A stretch of 64,000 nt of DNA from Levilinea sp. (GTDB taxonomy: Bacteria > Chloroflexota > Anaerolineae > Anaerolineales > Anaerolineaceae): the NCBI GenBank assembly GCA_029975215.1, contig JARKPO010000053.1:1-64000 (forward strand), read 5' to 3'. Positions 42,936-51,480 of this stretch are shown piece after piece. Position 1 is the first letter of the stretch, and every line of letters begins with the position of its first letter. The translations under genes were made by a program, and so were the position numbers. A model generated the notes under the pieces. The model made no database searches, was not told where the DNA came from, and saw only the letters and a list, made by a program, of their open reading frames with translations.

Positions 42936-42986
42936 AACACCCCTGGATCTGGGCCCAAAAGCCCAAATCCAGGGGTGTTCTATTTT
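42936..42986 (+). terminator. Intrinsic terminator of the trpS-trpB2 operon
   Basis: 19-bp stem (42936-42954 with 42961-42979, one mismatch), 6-base loop, then CTATTTT. It lies 18 bases after the trpB2 stop and between convergent genes. Confidence 0.88.
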
Positions 42987-43005
42987 CAGTCTTGTTTCGG
43001 TGAGC

Positions 43006-44172
43006 CTATCCGGCTTCCATGCCGATCAAGACCACCTGTATCTGTTGGTTGAGGGCCTGCGGGGGCTTTTCCGGCAGGGTGCGCACCACCTGACCCAACG
43101 TATACGCGCCTACCAGTGGGATCTGCTTTCCCACCACCCCTTGTACGGCTTCCAAGAAGCGCGGCGACTGGCTTTCAAACAGATAATGCCAGCTCACATC
43201 CGCAAAGACCAGTGCAGCCGCCGGAACCGCCCCACCCAACATGGTCAGGGCCTCTTCTGCCGCGCTTTGCGCCGCGCGCACACATGCATCCGGGTCGCCC
43301 ACCATCAGCCGTGCCATCACCCCCGCTTCTACAGGAGCGTTCATACGCAGCGCACCGTCCGCTTCCATGCGCACCGGTGTGCGGATGCTTAAATCGGAGC
43401 TGCCGGGGAATTCTTCTAAACCCAACGGGTACAGCCGGATCAAATCTGCCAGCGGCGGTGTGCGCCAATCCTGCAAACTGGCTCCAAACACCTCCTCATA
43501 CACCTCCGCCGGGGTGCGCCCGTCCATGCGCGTCACGCGCAGTCCGTCCACACGCTCCACCGCAAAACTCAGACCCACATCTCGCCAGCCGCTGCCGATC
43601 CCCACCCCCAGGCGCGCCCGCCCCCCCAGTTCCAACGCGCTCAAGGCCCCGCCCGCGGTTTGGCCGGAGCCAATTAATTCACACAGCTCCCCATTGGTAG
43701 GAACCGCCAACCCCCCCGCCAACGCCACAGGCAGCTCAGTCAGCGCACTGCACACCGCGGCGCAGTCCCCCCGCACCCCATCCGCAGCGATCAGCAGACC
43801 TGCGCTGCTGGAACCGGCCATCTGCATGCCAATCTGCGCCGCAGCCGTCTTGCCGTCCTGCCCATAATTGGCCAACCAGATGCCGCGCGCGCGCATCTCT
43901 GCCCCGCCCAGCAGCAAAACTGCCGCCCGCCGGGGATGATCCTGATTGCTGTGCAGAATGCGCGGGCTGCCCATCCCCCACAGGGGGATATTTCCCAAAA
44001 CCCCGCTGACCCCATGCACCAGCTCACTGCCGTCAAACTCCTGTGAAAACAACACCACCCCAGCCGCAGGCCGTTGGGTTCCCAGGGCGTTCAGCGCCTT
44101 CTGAACCGCGTCTAAACCAGCCTCACGTCCGTCTAACCCTTCACCTATCCCCAAAGCCGCGTTGTTTGCCAA
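43006..44172 (-). CDS. FIST-domain signal transduction protein
   Basis: 388 aa. FIST_N (about 30-220; ALGTQRPAAGVVLFSQEFDG, GMGSPRILHS) and FIST_C (about 225-370; EVFGASLQDW, RLYPLGLE, LVFADVSWHYLF, GAYTLGQV) are visible. FIST modules are small-ligand sensors, possibly for amino acids, usually paired with kinases or methyl-accepting proteins. Start is TTG at 44172 with GGGGAGG five bases upstream. It follows the large histidine kinase gene by 17 bases and is very likely its sensory or output partner. Confidence 0.87.
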   Translation of the reverse strand: MANNAALGIGEGLDGREAGLDAVQKALNALGTQRPAAGVVLFSQEFDGSELVHGVSGVLGNIPLWGMGSPRILHSNQDHPRRAAVLLLGGAEMRARGIWLANYGQDGKTAAAQIGMQMAGSSSAGLLIAADGVRGDCAAVCSALTELPVALAGGLAVPTNGELCELIGSGQTAGGALSALELGGRARLGVGIGSGWRDVGLSFAVERVDGLRVTRMDGRTPAEVYEEVFGASLQDWRTPPLADLIRLYPLGLEEFPGSSDLSIRTPVRMEADGALRMNAPVEAGVMARLMVGDPDACVRAAQSAAEEALTMLGGAVPAAALVFADVSWHYLFESQSPRFLEAVQGVVGKQIPLVGAYTLGQVVRTLPEKPPQALNQQIQVVLIGMEAG

Positions 44173-44189
44173 GCCATCCTCCCCGCGGC

Positions 44190-47100
44190 CTACTCAGCCA
44201 CTGGTACGGTAAAGTGGAATGTCGTTCCCTTGCGGAATTCGCTCTCAAACCAGATGCGCCCCCCCTGCATTTCCACCAGGCTTTTGGTGATATTCAGCCC
44301 CAAGCCTGTCCCCGGTGATTTGCGCGTTTCGGCATCTTCGGAGCGGAAGAATTTTTGGAAGATCTTCTTCTGATCCTCTTCGTTGATGCCGATACCGGTA
44401 TCCCGCACCCAGAAATGCACCACCTGAGGCGCGCCCTCCGGGTCCCAACGGTTCTCACAAGCCTCCGCCGAAACGTACACATATCCGCCGTTCGGCGTGT
44501 ATTTGTAGGCGTTGCTCATCAGGTTGGTGATCACCTGCAGCAGCCGCACCCGGTCGCCCCATACTGCCGGTAAATCCTCCGGCATGGTGATGTCCAACAC
44601 CTGCCCCTTATCCTTGATCTGCTGCTGAAGCGAGCGCGCCACCTCGTCCACCACTTCACGCAGTACCGTGGACTTAAATTCCAGCTTCAAGCGCCCCGCC
44701 TCAATGCGCGACACATCCGCCAGATCGGTCACCAGGGTGGCCATGCGCTCCACATTGGAACGGATCGTGGCCAGGAAGTTAGCCTGCGCGTCATTAATCG
44801 GCCCCACCGCCCCCTTGGCCAGCAGTTCACTGTACCCTTTGATAGAGGTCATCGGGTTTTTCAGCTCATGAGACACAAAGGACACAAATTCGCTCTTGGC
44901 CACGTTCGCCGCCTGCACCGCCGCGTAGAGCTGCGCGTTGGAAATGGCAATGGCGGCGTGATCGCACAGACGCTCCAAAAATCCCAGACGGTCGGGGTTG
45001 AGCGCGCGCTCCTCGCGGCTTTCCAGCATCAAAATCGCGGTCGTGCTCGTCTCCCGCCGAATCGGCAGCAGGGTGATCCACTTGCCGCCCGTCAGCAGCC
45101 CCTGGTCCACATCTTTGCCCACTGCCAGCAAACGTGCCTCACCGCTCTCGGCAGTTTCACCCAGCGCGCAGCGGCTGAGGGGGATCAGATCCTCTTGATA
45201 GGGTTCCAGTTCGGCCTGATATCCTTCGGAGGCCATCACCTGAACGCCGTCCTCATGGATCACTCCCACCAGCCCCGCCTCACATTTGGACTGGCGCAGT
45301 GCCCATTCCAGGGTAATGCGCATCGCTCGACCAGGTTCCAGACTGGCGTTCAGTTCGCGGTCCACACGCTGCATGATCGAAAGTTCTTCCACACGCGCCG
45401 CCAGGGCCTGATCGGTCAGCGTGTAAAGGCGTGCGTTTTCCAAAGCTACCGCCGCCTGAGCCGCAAAGGCCGAGAGCAAATCCTGGTCGTCGCGGTCAAA
45501 GGGCGAGCCGTCGCGCTTATTGATGACTTCAATCACGCCCAGCACCGTATCCTTCACCATCAGCGGCACAGCCAGCAAGCCGCGGGTGGTGAAGCCGGTC
45601 TGCTTGTCGGTCTGCGGGGCCCACACCTCAGATCCTTGAGTCGAGTTGACAATCACCGCCTGGCGGTTGACCACCGCCTTGCCCACCACACCGCTGCCGG
45701 GCGGCAGGCGTTTGTTAATCAAGTCGCTGGCCACCGGGCCCACTGTGACCTTAAACACGAGTTCATCCGTCTGCTCATCCATCATGAACAGCGTGCCCGC
45801 CTCGCATTCCAAAATGTCCACCGCCGACTGCAAGATGTTTTGCAGCAGGGGCTCGGTCTCCAGGGTCGAAGTCAGTTGGCGGGTCACATCGTTCAGCGAG
45901 GCCAGCTGCCGCGCGCGCCGCTCGGTTTCCTGCAGCAGCCGCGCCTTCACAATCGCCCCCGCCACCTGATCAGCGATCGCCTGCAGAAGGTTTAACTGCT
46001 CGCGGGTAAAGGTTCCAGCCGCGTCGCGACGCGCCAGGCTCAGCGAACCGATAGTTTCAGCCCCTGCATTCAGCGGAACCCCCATCCAGGCGTACACGCC
46101 CTTGCGCGTCACGCTGATGCCGTGCTGGCCGCATTCACGCGCGTAATCATCGGTCAAAATCGCTCGCCGCTGACGAATAATTTCCTGCTCCAAAACCTGC
46201 CCGGCCTCAATGGGTTTATTCTCTTTCTGCGGGTAACGCTCATCGTTCTCCACACAGAAAATTTCCACCAAAGCCCCGCTCTCACGGTCAAACAGCAGGA
46301 TATGAAAATCATCCGTCCGCAAAATCTGGGTGGTCTGAGCGTAAATCAGCTCCAGAATGTCGTCCAACGTCAGAGTAATGTTGATCCCCTGGGCCACGCG
46401 CGTCAGCACGTTCATTTCGCGCACGCGGTTTTCCATATTGGCCACCACCTGGGCGCGTTCAATGGCCAGCGCCGCCTGGTCGTTTAAAGCCTCCAGGAAG
46501 TTAACCTCGCGCGAGGTGTAGGGCTCGCCCGAAAGCCGTGCCCCCAATGCCATCCACCCCGCCAGGCGCTGCCGCCCAGGCAAGGGGATAAAGAGCTGCG
46601 CCTGCAAAAGCTGCAAGCGCGCCTGCTCCGTGCGCAGTTCCACCGGCAGGGCGCGCAGATCGTTCAGGAAAAAGGTGGCTTTCTTGCGGTTCAAAGCGCT
46701 GACCAGCGGGCTGTGCGCCGGAAAGCGCAGATCGCTGGTGTTGCGGTTGTTTTCGTCCGGCGTCGCCAAATACATTTCGCTCAGCGGGTCATACACAAAC
46801 AGGTGCAGTTGGCTGGGCATCACCGAACGGTTCACGTACTCGCGCAGGGTGCGGATGATCTGATGAACTTCAATGGTGGAGGTCAGTTCGCCGCTGAAAG
46901 TTTGCAGCCGCTCCTGAAACGCCTGTTCCCCACGGAAGAACAGGGTGTCCACCGAGCGTTCCATCGCTTGATACAGGGGCTTAAATGCCAGCGCCAGCAG
47001 GAAGAACACCAGCGCGTTCAGCAGCACCTGGTTCCCCACCCAGCGCTGGAAAATCATCCCTAGCCCTGTCACCAGCAAAGCGTAGCCCATGCTCACCAGC

Positions 47101-47933
47101 ACCGCCAGGGTGGCGTACAGCACCGTGCGGCTGAGAATAAAATCGGTGTTGAGCATGCGAAAGCGCTGCAAGATATAGGTGGACACCATCGGGAAAACCA
47201 CCATCGGCGCCAGCAAAAATGGTGAAAAATTCAGCGGCCAGAAACGGCTGATGACAAACCAGATGCCCAGCGGAGCCAGGGCAATCACCAGCGCCCAGGT
47301 CATCAGCCGCACCTGTTCACGGTCCACGGTGGAGCCCAGACGCATGCGCCGCAGCCAAAGCCAAACCGCCAGCCCGGCCAACCCCAGTGCTGCAAAAACC
47401 GTCGCCAGGCCGCGCAGCCAGGGCTGCGCCCCCAACGCCAAAGCCGCTGCCCCCAACGCCAGACCCAACCCGTACACCAGCACCGTCAGCGGTGGGAAAT
47501 GTCCCACCACCGCGTCATCCTGCGGGAAGCGCAGCATTAAATCCACCGCGCCAGCCCCCGTCAGCGCCAGGGCCAACGTCCAGCCTGCTGTCCACTGCTG
47601 GGTATTGTAGGCGTCGAACAAACCAGCGCATACCCAGGCAATGGAGACCGCCAGCATGGTAAAGGCTCGCCCGCTGGGGTGCGCACGCCGCACCAAAAAT
47701 ACCCAGGCCCCGCTCACCAGATAGACCACACCTACCAGGTAGGCAAACAGGCGGTAAGGCGGTCCAAAGCTGCCCCCCGGCTGTATCTCGGCTGTTCCCG
47801 GCCAGTGCACCGCCTGGCCAAAATACAGCGCAAAGGCGGCCAACCCAGCCAGCAAGTAAGCCAAAACCAGCCCTTGCAAGATCAAACTGCGGTCTAGGGT
47901 TTGACGACGGAAGAATGGACGCACTTCGTTCAT
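44190..47933 (-). CDS. Membrane histidine kinase with 8-10 TM helices and four GAF domains
   Basis: 1247 aa. Residues 1-320 are a multi-TM sensor region resembling 7TM/MASE-type modules. Four successive GAF domains follow (about 330-500, 505-670, 675-840, 845-1005). HisKA has FVSHELKNPMTSIKGYSE, and HATPase_c has NLMSNAYKYTP, DTGIGINEED and GTGLGLNITKSL, all intact. No receiver is attached. The AAGGA site five bases before the ATG is good. It shares an operon with the FIST protein, and no cognate response regulator is adjacent. Confidence 0.93.
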   Translation of the reverse strand: MNEVRPFFRRQTLDRSLILQGLVLAYLLAGLAAFALYFGQAVHWPGTAEIQPGGSFGPPYRLFAYLVGVVYLVSGAWVFLVRRAHPSGRAFTMLAVSIAWVCAGLFDAYNTQQWTAGWTLALALTGAGAVDLMLRFPQDDAVVGHFPPLTVLVYGLGLALGAAALALGAQPWLRGLATVFAALGLAGLAVWLWLRRMRLGSTVDREQVRLMTWALVIALAPLGIWFVISRFWPLNFSPFLLAPMVVFPMVSTYILQRFRMLNTDFILSRTVLYATLAVLVSMGYALLVTGLGMIFQRWVGNQVLLNALVFFLLALAFKPLYQAMERSVDTLFFRGEQAFQERLQTFSGELTSTIEVHQIIRTLREYVNRSVMPSQLHLFVYDPLSEMYLATPDENNRNTSDLRFPAHSPLVSALNRKKATFFLNDLRALPVELRTEQARLQLLQAQLFIPLPGRQRLAGWMALGARLSGEPYTSREVNFLEALNDQAALAIERAQVVANMENRVREMNVLTRVAQGINITLTLDDILELIYAQTTQILRTDDFHILLFDRESGALVEIFCVENDERYPQKENKPIEAGQVLEQEIIRQRRAILTDDYARECGQHGISVTRKGVYAWMGVPLNAGAETIGSLSLARRDAAGTFTREQLNLLQAIADQVAGAIVKARLLQETERRARQLASLNDVTRQLTSTLETEPLLQNILQSAVDILECEAGTLFMMDEQTDELVFKVTVGPVASDLINKRLPPGSGVVGKAVVNRQAVIVNSTQGSEVWAPQTDKQTGFTTRGLLAVPLMVKDTVLGVIEVINKRDGSPFDRDDQDLLSAFAAQAAVALENARLYTLTDQALAARVEELSIMQRVDRELNASLEPGRAMRITLEWALRQSKCEAGLVGVIHEDGVQVMASEGYQAELEPYQEDLIPLSRCALGETAESGEARLLAVGKDVDQGLLTGGKWITLLPIRRETSTTAILMLESREERALNPDRLGFLERLCDHAAIAISNAQLYAAVQAANVAKSEFVSFVSHELKNPMTSIKGYSELLAKGAVGPINDAQANFLATIRSNVERMATLVTDLADVSRIEAGRLKLEFKSTVLREVVDEVARSLQQQIKDKGQVLDITMPEDLPAVWGDRVRLLQVITNLMSNAYKYTPNGGYVYVSAEACENRWDPEGAPQVVHFWVRDTGIGINEEDQKKIFQKFFRSEDAETRKSPGTGLGLNITKSLVEMQGGRIWFESEFRKGTTFHFTVPVAE

Positions 47934-48449
47934 GAAGATCCTTTGTTGGCTAGGCTGCCTGCCGTGTGTTCTCGCAAATCGGCCCGGTCTCGCTGCCGCG
48001 CATTCATTGATTTTTTACAGTGATCCTTACACGTTCTGTGCCAAACAGCACCAGAAAGAAAATCCCACCGGCCCCAAACCGGCCTCCCCAAAATCAGCAA
48101 AAACCCTGGTCATGGGGTTAACTGGATTCACCCGCAGGTGCGGAAGAGACTTCCACACCGCGGGCCTCATTCTGCCAGCACAGCGGTCCTTCGGTTGGCG
48201 GTCAGTTGTCTGCGGTACCACCAGCGTGCCATGCTCCTGGAAATCTCCCATACATTCCGAGATGAGTCTGGCTTCTGCTGTATTATACCAACTGCCGCGC
48301 CCAGATGTTTACCCTCTGCCCCGATTCAGCACACCTGCAAATAACCTGTAAGGCTGAGCGGTGTCTTTTCCTCTCCACTCCATCCCGTGTCCATTCGGGG
48401 TAAACAGAGTCTGGCAATTTATTACTAAATCACTATACTTATTAACAAC
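47934..48449. other. 516-base intergenic region between divergent genes
   Basis: This stretch separates the histidine kinase (minus) and the methyltransferase-like gene (plus). I see no open frame with coding character and no tRNA or known RNA consensus. There are several short hairpins, for example ACCGG/CCGGT blocks near 48061-48088 and an interrupted CCGC-rich dyad near 48130-48165. The right end holds the promoter described separately. Confidence 0.5.
48411..48439 (+). promoter_or_regulatory. Putative promoter giving a leaderless mRNA
   Basis: CTGGCA (48411-48416), 17-base spacer, TATACT (48434-48439). Predicted transcription start at about 48446-48450 coincides with the GTG start codon at 48450. 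No ribosome-binding site is present. Confidence 0.5.
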
Positions 48450-50693
48450 GTGAAAACGACCCTATCCTATTACCCGCCCACCGCCCCCCTAGCGGAACTG
48501 CCCCTGGGACGTTACTTACCACCCGTCCCAGCCGGACTGGCGTCCGGCTGGCTGCGTGAAAACCTGCCGCCGGGCACCTGGGTGCTCGACCCTCTGGGCG
48601 CATCCCCCAATTTTGCCCTGGAGGCCGCCGCGGCGGGGTATCGTGTTATGGTGGTGTGCAATAACCCCGTGCTGGCCTTTCTGCTGGAAACCCTGGCCAG
48701 CGCGCCCACCCGCGCCGAATTCCAGAGCGTTCTGGCCGATCTGGCCTCCGCCCGCCGCGGGGATGGGCGCATGGAAGTCTACATCAACGCCCTTTACGCT
48801 TCGCAGTGCCCCCACTGCGGCCTATCCCTGCCCGCGCGCAGCTATCTGTGGAAGCGCGGCGAAACCCAACCTGCCGCTCGCCAGATCATCTGCCCACAAT
48901 GCGGCGATCTGGGCGACCTGCCCCTATCGGAAATGGATCTGGCCACTCTGGCCGCCCTTGGCTCCGATTCCCTCCACCGCGCCCGCGCCGTGCAGCGCCT
49001 GAATCTGGAGGATTCCAATGCGCAGGAGGCCGCCCAAGAGGCCCTGCAGACCTATTTACCCCGCCCGCTGGTATCTCTCTTTTCTCTGATCAACAAAGCC
49101 GAAGGGCTGAACCTGCCCCCGCGCCGCCGCCAGCTGCTTCACGCCCTGCTGCTCAGCCTGTGCGACCAGGCCTCGGCCCTGTGGCCCGTGCCTGCCAGCC
49201 GATCTCGGCCTCGTCAAATCACCCTCCCGGCCCAATTTCGCGAAGTCAACCTGTGGGCTGCCCTTGAGGCTGCCCCAGATCTGTGGCCTGCTGCCGTCCC
49301 CGTGCCCTGCCTGCGCTGGCCAGAGCTGCCGCCTCCCTCTGGCGGCATCACCCTCGTCCCCGCCCGTCTCAAGTCTGTCCTGCCCATCCCCATTGATTTT
49401 CAAGCTGCCGCCGCCGTGCTGCCGCGTCCAAACCAGGCTTTTTGGACCTTTTCAGCCATCTGGGCGGGCTGGCTGTGGGGCGCTTCAGCCACCCAACCTT
49501 TGCGCACCTCCCTGGAGCGCCGCCGCTACGATTGGTCCTGGCACGCCGCCGCCCTGCACCGCACTTTTCAGGCCATGAGCACCCACCTGCCGCCCCAACT
49601 GCCCTTTTTTGCCCTGCTGCCCGATCTGGCTCCTGGTTTCCTCTCGGCCGCCTTCCTGGCCGCCGCCTCCAGCCGCCATACCTGCCTGGACCTGCGCCTG
49701 GAACCCGATGCCGATCTGGCCGCGGTCCTATGGTGCATGCCCGATGCGCCCGCCCCTGCGGCAGGCAGCAGCCCCGCCCCCACCCAGCTGCGCACCGTTG
49801 TGCAAACGGCTGTGCTGGCCCACCTGCGCGAACGCGCCGAGCCAGCCCCTTACATCGTGCTGCACGCCGCTGCCCTGCAAAAGCTCGAAAAAGAAGGGCT
49901 GCTGGCGGCTGCTGACCGTAAACAACTTACCAGCCGCCTGGCCGAGGTGCAAACCAGCCTGAGCGCTGTCTTTCAAATGGAAAACGGCCCTCTGCGCCGT
50001 CCGGACGCCGCCGTCCCCATCATCGAAGGCGGCCTATGGTGGTTGTCCGACCCGCCCACACCCGAAGTCGAACCGCTCAGCGACCAGATTGAACGCGAAG
50101 TCATCCGCGCCCTCAGCGGCGGCCAACCCTGGACGCTCTCAGCTCTGCGCGCCGCCCTGGCCTCGCGCTTTACGGGGCTGTTCTCCCCCTCAGATGAATG
50201 GTTAACCGCCTGTTTAGAATCCTATGCTGCTCCCGCCCCCCAGGCCCCCGAAACCTGGGTGATCAAAACCCAGGAAACCCCGCGCGAACGCCAGATCAGC
50301 CTGCGGCATGCCCGTCAACAGCTCACCCGCCTGGGGCAGCGACTGGGGTATCAGGTCAGCGGCTCCACGCCTGTCTTGTGGAGCGAGCACCAGCAAGCCG
50401 AATTCGCGTTTTACCCCTTCGCCTCCAGCATCCTCAGCCGCCACCTCTTCGCCCCGCCTGCCGCCCGCCACAATGTACTCCTCTTTCCCGCCAGCCGCGC
50501 ACTGCTCATCCTGCGCAAGCTGGAGTTTAACCCCCACCTGGCTCAGGCCGCCGCGGGCTGGCACTTCCTCAAGCTGCGCCACCTGCGCCGCCTGGAGCAA
50601 TCCCCAATCGTCACCCGCGAATCCTTCCCAGCCCTGCTGGATCAAGATCCGCTGGGCTGGGAAGAGGCTGTGCAAATGTCGATGTTTGATTAG
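48450..50693 (+). CDS. Large protein with degenerate DNA-methylase-like fold and zinc ribbon; function unknown
   Basis: 747 aa, GTG start. Residues about 40-80 (GTWVLDPLGASPNFALEAAAAGYRV, then VVCNNPVLAF) match the SAM-binding start of COG1743/DUF1156-type adenine methylases. At about 118-150 comes a CPHC...CPQC zinc ribbon, as in those proteins. The catalytic (D/N)PP(Y/F/W) motif is not evident, so it may bind SAM or nucleic acid without methylating. A central helical part (about 220-450) and a C-terminal part (about 550-747) with many Arg and aromatic residues have no recognised family. No restriction partner is adjacent. Not an ordinary restriction-modification enzyme as far as I can see. 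Confidence 0.7.
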   Translation: MKTTLSYYPPTAPLAELPLGRYLPPVPAGLASGWLRENLPPGTWVLDPLGASPNFALEAAAAGYRVMVVCNNPVLAFLLETLASAPTRAEFQSVLADLASARRGDGRMEVYINALYASQCPHCGLSLPARSYLWKRGETQPAARQIICPQCGDLGDLPLSEMDLATLAALGSDSLHRARAVQRLNLEDSNAQEAAQEALQTYLPRPLVSLFSLINKAEGLNLPPRRRQLLHALLLSLCDQASALWPVPASRSRPRQITLPAQFREVNLWAALEAAPDLWPAAVPVPCLRWPELPPPSGGITLVPARLKSVLPIPIDFQAAAAVLPRPNQAFWTFSAIWAGWLWGASATQPLRTSLERRRYDWSWHAAALHRTFQAMSTHLPPQLPFFALLPDLAPGFLSAAFLAAASSRHTCLDLRLEPDADLAAVLWCMPDAPAPAAGSSPAPTQLRTVVQTAVLAHLRERAEPAPYIVLHAAALQKLEKEGLLAAADRKQLTSRLAEVQTSLSAVFQMENGPLRRPDAAVPIIEGGLWWLSDPPTPEVEPLSDQIEREVIRALSGGQPWTLSALRAALASRFTGLFSPSDEWLTACLESYAAPAPQAPETWVIKTQETPRERQISLRHARQQLTRLGQRLGYQVSGSTPVLWSEHQQAEFAFYPFASSILSRHLFAPPAARHNVLLFPASRALLILRKLEFNPHLAQAAAGWHFLKLRHLRRLEQSPIVTRESFPALLDQDPLGWEEAVQMSMFD

Positions 50694-50700
50694 CGTTTTT

Positions 50701-51345
50701 TTACTTTTTCTGTCCGTAGGTCTTAAATTTCTCAACCACTACGGCCATCTCTTCATCCGAAAGGATCACCGGGTTGCCAATGCAGCGCGCCTGGTAATAA
50801 ATACGCGCCACCAGCTCAATCTCTTCCGCTGCGGCAAAGGCCGTGGCCAGGTTCGGGCCCACCGTCACCAGCCCGTGGTTGGCCATCAAACAGGCGTTGT
50901 ACTGCCCAATCGCCGCCACAATGTGGTCGGCCAGCGCCTGTGTGCCAAAGGTAGCGTAGGGGGCCAGAGGCACCTTGTTTCCTGAAAACCCCACCAGATA
51001 ATGCACAGCGGGCAGTTCCCAATTTAAGCACGCGATGGTGGTGGCGTACACGGAATGGGTGTGCACCACCGCGTTGACCTCTGGGCGAGCCTGCAGCAAT
51101 CCCAGGTGAAAATTCACCTCGCTGGAGGGCTTCTTGTCCCCTTCCACAATGCGCCCCTCCGGCGTCATCACCACCACATCTTGCGGCTGCATCTCATAGT
51201 AATCCACTCCCGAAGGTTTAATTGCGATCAAGTTGGCTTCGCGGTTGATCACGCTCAAATTCCCCCCCGACCCGGTGGTCAATTGGGAGGTGATCAGCTT
51301 GCGGCCAAAGGTCACAATCGCTTCTCGTTCTTGTTCTAAAAGCAT
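50701..51345 (-). CDS. Class II aldolase/adducin family protein (L-fuculose-phosphate aldolase-like)
   Basis: 214 aa. Zinc ligands in HTHSVYA and in ANHGLVTVG, the phosphate-binding TGSGGNLS and KPSGVDY segments, and the catalytic Glu in SSEVNFHLG are all typical. The family cleaves sugar-1-phosphates or decarboxylates related acids; sequence does not fix the substrate. The ATG at 51345 is preferred because AAGGAG lies seven bases ahead. Its stop lies 7 bases from the convergent methyltransferase-like gene. Confidence 0.9.
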   Translation of the reverse strand: MLLEQEREAIVTFGRKLITSQLTTGSGGNLSVINREANLIAIKPSGVDYYEMQPQDVVVMTPEGRIVEGDKKPSSEVNFHLGLLQARPEVNAVVHTHSVYATTIACLNWELPAVHYLVGFSGNKVPLAPYATFGTQALADHIVAAIGQYNACLMANHGLVTVGPNLATAFAAAEEIELVARIYYQARCIGNPVILSDEEMAVVVEKFKTYGQKK

Positions 51346-51480
51346 CCTCATTCTCCTTCTGGTATCAACCACTCCTGTTTCGGGCGCCGGTCAGACCCTT
51401 CCCCGCATCGGGGCAGTCAAAACGGGCTGCGCCGCGCACAGGGCTGCCCAGCCCGCTGAAATCTGCCGAAGGTATCACCC

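Noticed and set aside
48205..48225. T-box-like core GGTGGTACCGC on the minus strand upstream of the large histidine kinase
   Set aside because: The core is part of a small palindrome, there is no specifier-loop or Stem I architecture upstream on that strand, no terminator hairpin follows, and the downstream gene is not an amino acid or tRNA gene.
48450..50693. Reading the methyltransferase-like gene as part of a restriction-modification or BREX/DISARM-type defence system
   Set aside because: No nuclease, helicase, ATPase or phosphatase partner is adjacent, and the catalytic methylase motif was not seen.
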